Source: CAIZLB01 sp039795875
GTDB taxonomy: Bacteria; Patescibacteriota; Minisyncoccia; Phycocordibacterales; CAIZLB01
Direction: 5' to 3'
Length of the DNA: 48,264 nucleotides
Assembly (NCBI GenBank): GCA_039795875.1
Contig: JBDKKY010000003.1
Location: 1 to 48,264, forward strand
Shown here: piece after piece, positions 9,137 to 17,409 of the stretch
Layout: every line of letters begins with the position of its first letter
Position numbering within the stretch: the stretch's first letter is position 1
The notes under the pieces: model-generated
Database searches by the model: none
Told to the model about the DNA's origin: nothing
The model's input: the letters and a program-made list of their open reading frames with translations, nothing else
Position numbers and translations under genes: made by a program

Positions 9137-9835
9137 ATGAATACATCCTATTCTCCAGAAGAAGCCGATAAGCGATTTGAACCCGTAAGCCGATCAAAGA
9201 CCTTCAATCGAATCTTGGATACCTTAAAACTCAGAGACAAAAAGGTGTTGGATCTTGGATGTAGTTTTGGAGAATTTTTAGTTAAATTTGGACCCAACAG
9301 TTGTGGTATCACTACAACCACAGAAGAAGTAGAATACGGCAAATTGCGCAACTTGCGTATTCTGCAAGGCAATGCCGAACTCATCGATCAACTTGGACTC
9401 AATGAACAGTTTGACGCAGTCTGGGCCAATAATATATTTGAACACCTGCTCGCACCACACGCATTTTTGATGAAATTAAAAACACTTGCCAAAGACAACA
9501 CCCTACTCGTGTTGGGAGTTCCGGTGATACCTCGGATAGTATGCTTGATGAAGCTGAGAAAATTTAATGGAGCTTTGGCATCGCCGCATACCAACTTTTT
9601 TACTCGAGAGACATTGAAGCTGACAGTAGAAAGAGCTGGTTGGAAGGTGAAGTCTGTTCGACCGTATGTGTTTTCAGTCGCTTGGTTGGATACCCTTGCT
9701 GGTTTCTTCACCCCGCACCTATATATAGAGGCCTATGCTGACTCTAAGTTCGCTTACCCAGAGAAAAAAGTCCACGAATGGAAGGACGATCCTATGTACA
9801 AAGACCTCCTTAGATTGGGTAATCGGCCTCAGTAG
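9137..9835 (+). CDS. SAM-dependent methyltransferase
   Basis: The start at 9137 (MNTSYSPEE) is chosen because TATACT at 9125-9130 lies 6 nt upstream; the ORF extends further but without support. The 232-residue protein has motif I VLDLGCSFGEFLVKF near residue 34 and a NNIFEHLLAP segment like Methyltransf_11/23 proteins. The substrate is unknown; context says glycan or glycolipid. It is followed by the ligase/polymerase gene, which has its own -10 box. Confidence 0.83.
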   Translation: MNTSYSPEEADKRFEPVSRSKTFNRILDTLKLRDKKVLDLGCSFGEFLVKFGPNSCGITTTTEEVEYGKLRNLRILQGNAELIDQLGLNEQFDAVWANNIFEHLLAPHAFLMKLKTLAKDNTLLVLGVPVIPRIVCLMKLRKFNGALASPHTNFFTRETLKLTVERAGWKVKSVRPYVFSVAWLDTLAGFFTPHLYIEAYADSKFAYPEKKVHEWKDDPMYKDLLRLGNRPQ

Positions 9836-9866
9836 ATTTACATAATCAGTGTGCTATCATAGCCTC

Positions 9867-12152
9867 ATGACATCATCAAACGAGACGACCAAAAAAGTTC
9901 TGAGAATTATCACTGTAGTATTAGTAGGAATTATTCTAATCGTACCTTGGATTATGGGAGATACTATGTACTTCCCGTTTATCGCCGGCAAGGGATTGTT
10001 TATTAGAGCCATGGTTCAGATCACTCTTGGTTTGTACATAGTCCTTGCAGCCATAGATCCTTCGTCTCGACCTAGAAAGTCTCCTCTGTTATATGCATTG
10101 ATTGCTTTTTTGATTATCGCCGGTATTTCTGTTTTGACGAGTGTAAATCCAATCCGAAGTTTCTTTAGTAACTATGAACGAATGGAGGGGTATATCTTGG
10201 TTTTACATCTCGGAGCTTTGTTTGTGATCGCCTCATCTGTTATTAGAAAAAAAGAATGGGCTTGGATTGCTGGGTTTAGTCTGTTGGTCTCTTTGATTGT
10301 TGGAGCCAATGCACTTGGAGATGTAGGTAAAGCAACTGCAGCCGCAGCAGCTCGAGGAGTAACTGGGGCAGAACTGGAGACTGTTAAGGCCGGTGTACGT
10401 ATCTCAGGAAAATTGGGCAACTCTTCGTATCTCGGAGTGTATGCTCTCATCCATATCTTTTTAGCCGCTCTCGGCACCCTGATGGTTTTTCGTGGCAACC
10501 GAGAGGCAGATGTATTGACTGCACAAGTACAACAAAAAGAAACACCTAAAAAACAATCACTCACAGGAGTTAGTTGGTTTATGATAATAGTTGGAGTGTT
10601 GTTGGCGGTCTTCAATCTATATATTCTATTTAAAACAGGAACTCGAGGATCGTTCTTAGGGTTAGTCATAGGCTTCTTGGTCTTGACAGGCTACTTGACC
10701 TTTAAGGAGAAACACAAAGTCTTGAAATATTGTTCTATGGGTATCTTTACAGCAATCATCGCTTGTGTGCTGCTTCTTGGTATTTTCAAAAATTCGACTT
10801 TCGTTCAATCTTCACCGCAACTGAGTCGTTATTCAGCCTTGATTAGTCTTGATGTTAAAAATGTTGTAAAGAAATTGGGAGAAGACCGAACAATGATCTG
10901 GGGCATGTCACTTGAGGGTGTCAAAGAAAGACCTTTCTTCGGTTGGGGACAAGACAACTATGGATACGTCTTTGCAAAATACTATGATCCTGGAATGTAT
11001 GCTCGAGAGCACTGGTTTGATCGTTCACACAATGTGTTCATTGACTGGATGATTGCTGCCGGAGTACTTGGATTCCTCGGCTACCTGTCTTTCTTTGTTA
11101 TTGCTGCTTGGCTACTATTTTCAAAACGAACTCGGCTGACTGTTATCGAACGTGCCTCTCTACTAGGTTTATTGGCTGCTTACTTTATACACAACTTGTT
11201 TGTGTTCGATAACTTAACTAGCTATGTTTTATTCTTTCTATTGCTGTCGTATATACACGATCGATATACCCATGATCGTGTACCGGCACCTCTGATCAAA
11301 GGCAAAGATTACGGAACTATTATTCTCGGAACTTCATTCGCTGTGATCTTAGTCTTGGCGTATACACTCTATACAACTGTATACATTCCATACAATCAGA
11401 ATGTGAATCTAGTGACAGCGATGGGTGCTGCTAGCCAGCAAACACAAGTGACACCAGAGATGTTGTCTCGCGTTAAAAAAGTACCGATGGATTACGCGTA
11501 CGATTACTTTAAAAAGATATATGATGCCGGTACACCAACCAGTGAGGCTTTTGAACAACTCTCTGGTATCGCTGCAACCGCTATCACTTCGCCTACAGTC
11601 CCTAATGCAAGTAAGTTGGCTTTCTATAAACTCTACAATGATCAGATTGCGTATGTAGAAGCAGAAGCAAAGGGAGATCCACGATATCCATTCTTCATTG
11701 CCAACTTTTTCAAACAGATAGGGGATAAAGAGCAAGAATTGGTATACACACAGAAAGCCTACGACCTATCTCCTAACAAACAGTCATTTGGCTATGCCCT
11801 AGCTTTAGCACAATTGCAAAATGGCAACATAGCGGAATCAGTGAAAATCACAAAGCACGAATATGAAGTAAACCAGAATAATGCAGAAGCGCTCCGGTAC
11901 TATACATATATGGCATTGGAAGAGGCCCATGCCAAACCGGCCAACACGTTAGACCTTCTAAAGCTTGGAGCCCTGGCTCAAGTACTGGCTGATGGATATA
12001 TAAAACACGGCCATACTCTGGCTTTCGATCCACAGATCTGGACTGTCTTCGTCGAGGTTAAGAATGGAGTAGTGGCCAAGAAAGCTTTCGCTAAAAGATT
12101 GGGGGAGCTGGTGCCGGAGAAGAAAGCTGTCTTTGTTAATCTAGCCAAGTAA
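9867..12152 (+). CDS. O-antigen ligase/polymerase (Wzy/WaaL-like) with TPR-like tail
   Basis: TATCAT at 9855-9860 is 6 nt before the ATG at 9867, which is preferred over the ORF start at 9849. The 761-residue protein has about a dozen membrane helices over its first 480 residues, with the ligase signature in the large loop: RTMIWGMSLEGV, RPFFGWGQDN, then RSHNVFIDWMIAAGVLG. The C-terminal 260 residues contain helical repeats resembling TPRs (around KAYDLSPN and YEVNQNNAEAL). It should ligate or polymerise glycan on the outer face of the membrane. It closes the glycan locus. Confidence 0.87.
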   Translation: MTSSNETTKKVLRIITVVLVGIILIVPWIMGDTMYFPFIAGKGLFIRAMVQITLGLYIVLAAIDPSSRPRKSPLLYALIAFLIIAGISVLTSVNPIRSFFSNYERMEGYILVLHLGALFVIASSVIRKKEWAWIAGFSLLVSLIVGANALGDVGKATAAAAARGVTGAELETVKAGVRISGKLGNSSYLGVYALIHIFLAALGTLMVFRGNREADVLTAQVQQKETPKKQSLTGVSWFMIIVGVLLAVFNLYILFKTGTRGSFLGLVIGFLVLTGYLTFKEKHKVLKYCSMGIFTAIIACVLLLGIFKNSTFVQSSPQLSRYSALISLDVKNVVKKLGEDRTMIWGMSLEGVKERPFFGWGQDNYGYVFAKYYDPGMYAREHWFDRSHNVFIDWMIAAGVLGFLGYLSFFVIAAWLLFSKRTRLTVIERASLLGLLAAYFIHNLFVFDNLTSYVLFFLLLSYIHDRYTHDRVPAPLIKGKDYGTIILGTSFAVILVLAYTLYTTVYIPYNQNVNLVTAMGAASQQTQVTPEMLSRVKKVPMDYAYDYFKKIYDAGTPTSEAFEQLSGIAATAITSPTVPNASKLAFYKLYNDQIAYVEAEAKGDPRYPFFIANFFKQIGDKEQELVYTQKAYDLSPNKQSFGYALALAQLQNGNIAESVKITKHEYEVNQNNAEALRYYTYMALEEAHAKPANTLDLLKLGALAQVLADGYIKHGHTLAFDPQIWTVFVEVKNGVVAKKAFAKRLGELVPEKKAVFVNLAK

Positions 12153-12175
12153 GATGAAGTTACGATGTAAAAAGG

Positions 12176-12203
12176 TTGACATTTTGTAAAAAATACGCAC
12201 AAT
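12176..12203 (+). promoter_or_regulatory. Promoter of lipoprotein gene: TTGACA-16-CACAAT
   Basis: A perfect -35 TTGACA (12176-12181) is followed after 16 bp by CACAAT (12198-12203). Transcription would start near 12210, giving a leader of about 78 nt, unlike the leaderless housekeeping genes. Confidence 0.6.
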
Positions 12204-12232
12204 AATAAGGGCACAGAAACCCTTTAGGATTT

Positions 12233-12260
12233 CGTGCTCGGGACCGATGTCTCGAGTGCG
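12233..12260 (+). promoter_or_regulatory. Leader hairpin of the lipoprotein gene
   Basis: CGTGCTCGGGA and TCTCGAGTGCG can pair along all 11 positions (three as G-U) around a CCGATG loop. An outer AGGA/TCCT pair (12226-12229 with 12265-12268) extends the stem. It lies 28 nt before the ATG at 12288. Confidence 0.5.
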
Positions 12261-12287
12261 ATTTTCCTTTTCAGCAAAGAAAGAACT

Positions 12288-13331
12288 ATGAAAATACTCA
12301 GATTCATCGCAACAGCTATTCTGCTGCTTGCCGGATGCCCCAATACGCGGGCGGAGAAAGTCGAGATGGTGCTTGCGCCATCTGATACCGATACCTATCT
12401 AACTCTCATCGAAGATGCTACGGGTAACGACAAAAAAGTGAAATGTCCGACGGCCGTCCACAAGGACAGTCTAAAGGTCCTCGCTCGTCGTACCGTTGCG
12501 GTCGTACTGGACGTACGCAAGTATACGGTGTGGGTTGAGGATTTCTATTTCGTTGGCAGCCTGGAGGAAATGCATGTTGCCATCGCGGCACGTGACAATC
12601 CTGCACGGCCGATCCCTCTCACAGGAGAAGAACTGCAGGTGGTGGGTTCCGACCCAGCACTTCCTCGCTCTGCTCCCGTGATAGAGACGGATCCGCTGCC
12701 AAAGCCGTTGAAAACTGTGCCTCCTAATCCGCACACCGCCGGCACGGTAAAAATCAAACCTCCGGATGTTGTCGTTGTGTCTCCTTCTGAAATTTGGCCA
12801 GTTCCTCCTAGGGACATGACCAAAGAACAGATAGACGCGTTGCCAAGAGAGAGGAAGGTCACCGCTCCGGACGGAAAAACTATCCCATTCGATCTGATGG
12901 TGGTGCAGGCAGCGAATATCGCTGCCGAGCAGAAGATCTACCGGCTGGAGGAAGCACAATCAGTACTCAGTAAAGAGAATGCTGGTTTTGCCACTCGCAT
13001 CAGCGATTTGCAAAACGATCTCGAAGCAGCGAACAAAACACATGAAGAGTTTAAGCAGCAGCAGGAGACAGAGAAGTTGAATCTAACTGCCGAACTAGCC
13101 ACTGCGAGACGTATTCATACTGAGGAGATCACACAACTCAATCGTGAGAAGGAGGGACTGAAAAATAAGAATGGCCTGTATCTCGTTGGTGGTGGTGTTG
13201 TTGCTTTGGTTGCTCTATTGGCTGCGGTACTAGCTTCCCGAGGTTATCACCGAGAGATTGTCCGTCTGCGGTCACTGCCTTCGGGCGGAGCTGTACGCTC
13301 GCGTGGCAACTTGCCTCCTCCTCGTCCCTAA
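12288..13331 (+). CDS. Putative lipoprotein with coiled coil and C-terminal membrane helix (orphan)
   Basis: The ATG at 12288 gives a clean lipoprotein signal peptide (MKILRFIATAILLLAGC, Cys17 as the lipidated residue); the ORF upstream to 12234 is leader. The 347-residue product has a Pro-rich middle, an acidic/Gln-rich coiled coil near residues 210-300 and one hydrophobic helix (VVALVALLAAVLA) near residues 305-325, followed by a basic tail. Both ends may thus be membrane-attached. Codon use is visibly richer in G+C (CGC, CGG, CTG) than in neighbours. No family recognised. It has its own promoter and terminator. Confidence 0.75.
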   Translation: MKILRFIATAILLLAGCPNTRAEKVEMVLAPSDTDTYLTLIEDATGNDKKVKCPTAVHKDSLKVLARRTVAVVLDVRKYTVWVEDFYFVGSLEEMHVAIAARDNPARPIPLTGEELQVVGSDPALPRSAPVIETDPLPKPLKTVPPNPHTAGTVKIKPPDVVVVSPSEIWPVPPRDMTKEQIDALPRERKVTAPDGKTIPFDLMVVQAANIAAEQKIYRLEEAQSVLSKENAGFATRISDLQNDLEAANKTHEEFKQQQETEKLNLTAELATARRIHTEEITQLNREKEGLKNKNGLYLVGGGVVALVALLAAVLASRGYHREIVRLRSLPSGGAVRSRGNLPPPRP

Positions 13332-13531
13332 CCCTCTCCGGATGGCAAAGAACCAGTGCGGCCAATACCTGTTGTCAGTGTCACCTCCAAACAATCCTGA
13401 CAACCCTCACAATCTTTCACGCCTCTGTATTTCCTCTTGGTGAAGAGATGTTACAGAGCCTCCGTTGCCTTACGAGGCTAACGTGATGCGTGAATGCTGA
13501 ATCAAACAGTATATAAAATAAAAATCACAAT
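13332..13531 (+). other. Structured non-coding stretch after the lipoprotein gene
   Basis: No convincing gene is seen. Several inverted repeats follow each other: GTTGTCAG/CTGACAAC (13371-13404), a two-part stem CTCTGTA...CTCTT-GGTG-AAGAG...TACAGAG (13423-13458) and AGCCTCCGT/ACGAGGCT (13457-13479, one bulge). They precede a strong terminator. It may be a 3' UTR or a small RNA. Confidence 0.4.
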
Positions 13532-13570
13532 ACGTAAGTAGTCACCGCTACTTACGTGTTTTTTATTTTT
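13532..13570 (+). terminator. Rho-independent terminator
   Basis: A perfect 10-bp stem ACGTAAGTAG/CTACTTACGT with a TCACCG loop is followed by a G and a run of T. It ends the lipoprotein transcript. Confidence 0.85.
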
Positions 13571-13659
13571 CATTTCGTCTTCATTTAAAAATTTTTTCAT
13601 CATCAATGAAATAAAAAATGTGAAAAATATTTATCCACATAAAATTTGTTGAAAAATGT

Positions 13660-13688
13660 TTGCATCAAAACTTTTTTTGCGTGATAAT
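13660..13688 (+). promoter_or_regulatory. Promoter TTGCAT-17-GATAAT before the basic-peptide gene
   Basis: TTGCAT (13660-13665) and GATAAT (13683-13688) are spaced 17 bp. Transcription would start near 13695, giving a leader of about 118 nt with a 16-bp palindrome (AGAAAGAGCTCTTTCT, 13773-13788). The region just upstream (13571-13659) is very A+T rich and contains one TTATCCACA. Confidence 0.5.
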
Positions 13689-13812
13689 TAAGTTACGTGT
13701 TAATGAGGTGTTTGTCGAACATCAACATGACACGGTTGATTACTTTCTTTTCATGAATTTTTTTCAGAAAAAAGAAAGAGCTCTTTCTAAAAATAATTTT
13801 TAAAACAAAACA

Positions 13813-13893
13813 ATGGCAGCAAAGAAAAAGGCTAAAAAAGTTGCAAAAAAGGCAGCTAAAAAAGCTAAGAAAAAAACTTCTAAGAGACGATAA
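13813..13893 (+). CDS. 26-residue Lys/Ala-rich basic peptide, histone H1-like
   Basis: ATG at 13813 to TAA at 13891-13893 encodes 26 residues, of which 14 are Lys, 2 Arg and 6 Ala (pattern AKKVAKKAAKKAKKK, ending KTSKRR). This composition matches the tails of bacterial H1-like and HU proteins, so nucleic-acid binding is likely (inference). It has its own promoter and a strong terminator, which argues for a real transcript. No Shine-Dalgarno is seen. It could instead be an unassigned small ribosome-associated peptide. Confidence 0.6.
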   Translation: MAAKKKAKKVAKKAAKKAKKKTSKRR

Positions 13894-13915
13894 TCTCTTC
13901 AGGAGCCCACTTAAG

Positions 13916-13951
13916 CAAAACACGTTAATCCGCAAGGACTAACGTGTTTTG
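13916..13951 (+). terminator. Terminator with GCAA-capped hairpin
   Basis: A perfect 12-bp stem CAAAACACGTTA/TAACGTGTTTTG encloses TCC-GCAA-GGA, a GNRA tetraloop. It separates the basic-peptide gene from secA. Confidence 0.8.
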
Positions 13952-13975
13952 TGTTTATATGCTATATATACAGAT

Positions 13976-16309
13976 ATGTCATTTTTCAATATGTTCGGTT
14001 CGCCGATAAAGAAATACCAGAAAAAAGTCAATGAAATCAATGCTCTAGAGGCCGAACTGGCCGCCTTGTCAGATGCTGAGCTAAAAGAAAAGTCTTTAAA
14101 ATTGAAGGCTGAAGTTGCTGCGGCTATGAAGGGAATAGAGAAGGATAAAAATGCTATCAATACTGTCTTGACGCCCCATTTGGCAATGGCTTTTGCTTTG
14201 ACTCGAGAGTCAGCAAAACGGACATTAAACCAACGACACTATGATGTGCAACTTATCGGTGGAATGGTTTTGAATGATGGAAATGTGGCAGAAATGAAAA
14301 CTGGAGAAGGAAAAACGCAGATGGCAACTCTGCCTACATACTTAAATGCGCTCACCGGACTTGGTGTGCACGTGGTAACGGTAAACGATTATCTGTCACG
14401 ACGTGATGCTGCTTGGATGGGTCAAGTGTATTTTGCTCTCGGATTGTCGACTTCTGTGATTACCCAAGAGCAGGCCTATATGTACGACCCTACTCATGTG
14501 ACAAGTGAAGTAGATAAGAAAGAAGATGAACTGGGTAGCTTCAAAGTCGGATATGAATTCCTAAAACCTTGCACAAAACAAGAAGCATATGCGGCTGACA
14601 TTACCTATGGAACAAACTCAGCCTTCGGCTTCGACTACTTGTTCGATAATATCAGCATGTATATCCGAGATGTTCGACAGCGAGCACCGTATTTTGCCAT
14701 TATTGACGAAGCAGACTCTATTCTTATCGACGAATCTCGGACGCCGTTGATCATATCTCAGCCGGCTCAAGAATCAGATGAGATGTATAAGCAATTCTCT
14801 AAAATCGTCCGTGGTATGAAGCGAGATGAACACTATACTCTCGATGAAAAGTTCCGTTCTATCATTATTACTGACGAGGGTATTACGTATGCCGAGAAGA
14901 TGTTAGGGGTTAAAGATTTGTATAATACGCAAAATATCCAGCTTGTGCACCACTTAGAAACTGCGGTCAAGGCGCAGGCTATGTATCAAAAAGATGTTGA
15001 TTATCTAGTTAAAGACAATGAAGTAATCATTGTGGATGTTTCTACTGGTCGTTTGCAACCAGGACGGCGATGGTCAGAAGGAATTCACCAAGCCATCGAG
15101 GCCAAAGAAGGTGTAAAGATTCAGCGTGAGAGTAAAACGGCAGCTTCTATTACATATCAAAACTTCTTTAGACTCTATACTAAGCTGGCGGGCATGACAG
15201 GGACCGGTATGACGTCGCGCGAAGAGTTTAACAAAGTGTATGGACTCGATGTACTAGAGATTCCCACTCATAAACCCATCGCCCGAAAAGATTTACATGA
15301 TCTTATTTTCCTTACAGAGTTGGGGAAATTCAAAGCTATCGCCAAGAAGATCAAAGAGTTGAGTCAAAAAGGTCAGCCTGTACTTGTTGGTACTGTGTCT
15401 ATTGAAAAAAACCAATTGTTATCTGAGTATCTCAAGGTTGCTGGAGTACAACATACTATATTGAACGCTAAACCAGAGTTCGCAGAGCGAGAAGGAGAGA
15501 CAGTCGCTCAAGCTGGTAAAAAAGGTGCAGTTACTATCGCTACCAACATGGCCGGACGAGGGGTGGATATTAAACTCGGTGGTATCCCAAGTACTCAAGA
15601 GCAAGCTGATGAGATCAGAGCTCTAGGTGGTTTATATGTTATCGGTACAGAACGACACGACGCGCGACGTATAGACAATCAGCTGCGAGGTCGTTCCGGT
15701 CGACAAGGCGATCCAGGTGAAACACAGTTCTATGTTTCTCTAGAAGATAATATGATGCGGATTTTTGCTAATAATACTATGCTCAAGAACTTCATGAGCA
15801 AGATGAAATTGGCCGATGACGAGGCTATCCAACATTCTCTCGTATCGCGAGCCCTTGAATCAGCCCAAAAGAAGATCGAAGGATTTCATTTTGATAGTCG
15901 AAAACAAGTATTAGAATACGATAATGTATTGAATCAACAACGACAAAGTATCTATCAGCGTCGTCGAGCTATGCTTATGGCTGAAGGGGATGTGCTGAAA
16001 GGTATTGTAGACCCCAAGACTACTTCACCAGAGGCTCAAACTCTGAAGGCTAAGCTAGGTGATGAGGCCTTCTATAAGACAGCACAAAGCCTGTGGTTGC
16101 AAATCAATGACTATTTCTGGATGAATCACTTGGATCATATGGACCACCTACGTATGAGCGTAGGATTACGAGGTGTTGGACAACGAGACCCATTGGTAGA
16201 GTATAAGAGAGAAGGACTCGGGATGTTTAAAGACTTGGAAGCCAAAGTAGAGGAAGAGTTTGTTCGTGCAATAAATCATCTGCAGGTTAAGGAGCCTACC
16301 GTTGCCTAA
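13976..16309 (+). CDS. secA: Preprotein translocase ATPase SecA, short form
   Basis: The 777-residue protein has the SecA N-terminus (SPIKKYQKKVNEI), Walker A MKTGEGKTQMA near residue 107, a DEAD-type box IIDEADSILIDESRTP near 243, the TNMAGRGVDIKLGG motif and RGRSGRQGDPG. It drives SecYEG-dependent export. It ends at HLQVKEPTVA without the zinc-binding C-terminal tail that binds SecB in proteobacteria, so it is shorter than typical SecA. TATATA lies 7 nt before the ATG at 13976; the in-frame TTG at 13949 falls in the upstream terminator and is rejected. Confidence 0.96.
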   Translation: MSFFNMFGSPIKKYQKKVNEINALEAELAALSDAELKEKSLKLKAEVAAAMKGIEKDKNAINTVLTPHLAMAFALTRESAKRTLNQRHYDVQLIGGMVLNDGNVAEMKTGEGKTQMATLPTYLNALTGLGVHVVTVNDYLSRRDAAWMGQVYFALGLSTSVITQEQAYMYDPTHVTSEVDKKEDELGSFKVGYEFLKPCTKQEAYAADITYGTNSAFGFDYLFDNISMYIRDVRQRAPYFAIIDEADSILIDESRTPLIISQPAQESDEMYKQFSKIVRGMKRDEHYTLDEKFRSIIITDEGITYAEKMLGVKDLYNTQNIQLVHHLETAVKAQAMYQKDVDYLVKDNEVIIVDVSTGRLQPGRRWSEGIHQAIEAKEGVKIQRESKTAASITYQNFFRLYTKLAGMTGTGMTSREEFNKVYGLDVLEIPTHKPIARKDLHDLIFLTELGKFKAIAKKIKELSQKGQPVLVGTVSIEKNQLLSEYLKVAGVQHTILNAKPEFAEREGETVAQAGKKGAVTIATNMAGRGVDIKLGGIPSTQEQADEIRALGGLYVIGTERHDARRIDNQLRGRSGRQGDPGETQFYVSLEDNMMRIFANNTMLKNFMSKMKLADDEAIQHSLVSRALESAQKKIEGFHFDSRKQVLEYDNVLNQQRQSIYQRRRAMLMAEGDVLKGIVDPKTTSPEAQTLKAKLGDEAFYKTAQSLWLQINDYFWMNHLDHMDHLRMSVGLRGVGQRDPLVEYKREGLGMFKDLEAKVEEEFVRAINHLQVKEPTVA

Positions 16310-16335
16310 CTCTGGCGCTCTTGCGCCGTGAGAGT
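16309..16335. terminator. Hairpin between secA and the AI-2E permease gene
   Basis: ACTCT-GGCGC-TCTT-GCGCC-GTG-AGAGT forms a 10-bp interrupted stem starting at the secA stop. There is no T run, so it may slow polymerase or protect a 3' end. The next gene's -10 begins one base later. Confidence 0.45.
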
Positions 16336-16347
16336 TATACTAGAGTC

Positions 16348-17388
16348 ATGCAAAATGTATCCAGAGCGAGAAATATATTTTTTATTGTCCTGTTGATAAT
16401 ATTTGGTGTGTTGTCTTTTAGCGTGTTGTCAAAATTTCTTATTGTTCTAGCACTGGCTTATATATGTGCCTTGCTCGTCTTACCTTTACAGAAGAGGCTT
16501 CAGGGCTGGCTTGAGAGGAGAAAGGGTTTCAAGAGGGCGGCACCAGCACTTGCTTCCACTATTACCCTGATATTGCTGGTAGTGTTAATTATCACCCCGT
16601 TCAGTCTCATGCTTGGGAAGATTTTCACTGATGCCCAAGGTTTTTACGTTAAAGTGACAGAAGGTGGTACAGGCGCTCTCTCAGCTCGTATTGAAAATGC
16701 GGTTCAACCATATTTTCCAAATGTTGATATTAAGATTAATGAAATAGCACAAGGAATATCCGGTTTCGTAGTCAGCAATATTGGATCTTTTTTCTCCAGC
16801 ACTTTTGATATTGTTTTGAAATTATTCTTATTCTTGATCGCCTTGTTCTACTTCTTGAAAGACAGAACTCATTTTGCTACTTTGTACGCACGTATAACGC
16901 CCCTTAGTGATAAAGACAATGATCGAATCTTTACTTCTATCCGAACAGCTGCCCGTTCTATCATGATTGGATCATTGGTTGTAGCCTTATGTCAGGGAAT
17001 CGTGACGGGTATTGGTTTTGCCATATTCGGAGTACCTAACCCATTTTTCTGGGGAGCAGTTGCAGGCATGTTTGCTCTAGTACCGGCTGTAGGGCCAGCG
17101 CTGATCTGGATTCCGGCGGTTATTTATCTATATGTGACGGGGGATCCTGGTAGTATTGCTTGGATTGGTCAATTGATTTGGGGAGTTGTTGCTGTAGGGT
17201 TGATTGATAATATCTTGGGACCACTGGTGATCAACAAAGGCATATCGATTCATCCTCTGTTTATTTTGCTTTCAGTGATCGGAGGTATCGCAATGTTTGG
17301 TCCAGAAGGATTTTTGTTTGGACCTCTGGTTTTGAGTATTTTTGTGGCGATTATTGAGGCTTGGAAAGTGCGGGAGAGTGGGGTATAG
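16348..17388 (+). CDS. AI-2E/PerM-family membrane permease
   Basis: TATACT at 16336-16341 is 6 nt before the ATG at 16348 (MQNVSRARN), preferred over a TTG at 16321 inside the hairpin. The 346-residue protein has about seven to eight hydrophobic helices, the FGVPNPFFWGAVAGMFALVP segment and a C-terminal LGPLVINKGISIHPLFILLSV segment typical of the AI-2E transporter family (YdiK/PerM). Family members export small molecules or act as ion antiporters; the substrate here is unknown. Confidence 0.9.
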   Translation: MQNVSRARNIFFIVLLIIFGVLSFSVLSKFLIVLALAYICALLVLPLQKRLQGWLERRKGFKRAAPALASTITLILLVVLIITPFSLMLGKIFTDAQGFYVKVTEGGTGALSARIENAVQPYFPNVDIKINEIAQGISGFVVSNIGSFFSSTFDIVLKLFLFLIALFYFLKDRTHFATLYARITPLSDKDNDRIFTSIRTAARSIMIGSLVVALCQGIVTGIGFAIFGVPNPFFWGAVAGMFALVPAVGPALIWIPAVIYLYVTGDPGSIAWIGQLIWGVVAVGLIDNILGPLVINKGISIHPLFILLSVIGGIAMFGPEGFLFGPLVLSIFVAIIEAWKVRESGV

Positions 17389-17409
17389 TTTTGTGGTATA
17401 CTCGGGTGT

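Noticed and set aside
12418..12959. Long minus-strand frames across the lipoprotein gene
   Set aside because: They are shadows created by the G+C-rich third positions; the plus frame has a signal peptide, promoter and terminator.
13631..13639. Perfect DnaA-box sequence TTATCCACA in an A+T-rich stretch, possible replication origin
   Set aside because: Only one exact box is present, there is no dnaA/dnaN nearby and no box cluster; similar TCCACA strings elsewhere (34803, 35685, 46535) are scattered. The A+T richness fits a promoter region.
13693..13935. 80-residue Phe/Cys-rich minus-strand frame over the basic-peptide gene
   Set aside because: It is the complement of the poly-Lys coding tract and A+T-rich leader; its composition (runs of Phe/Leu) is what a Lys-rich gene gives in reverse.
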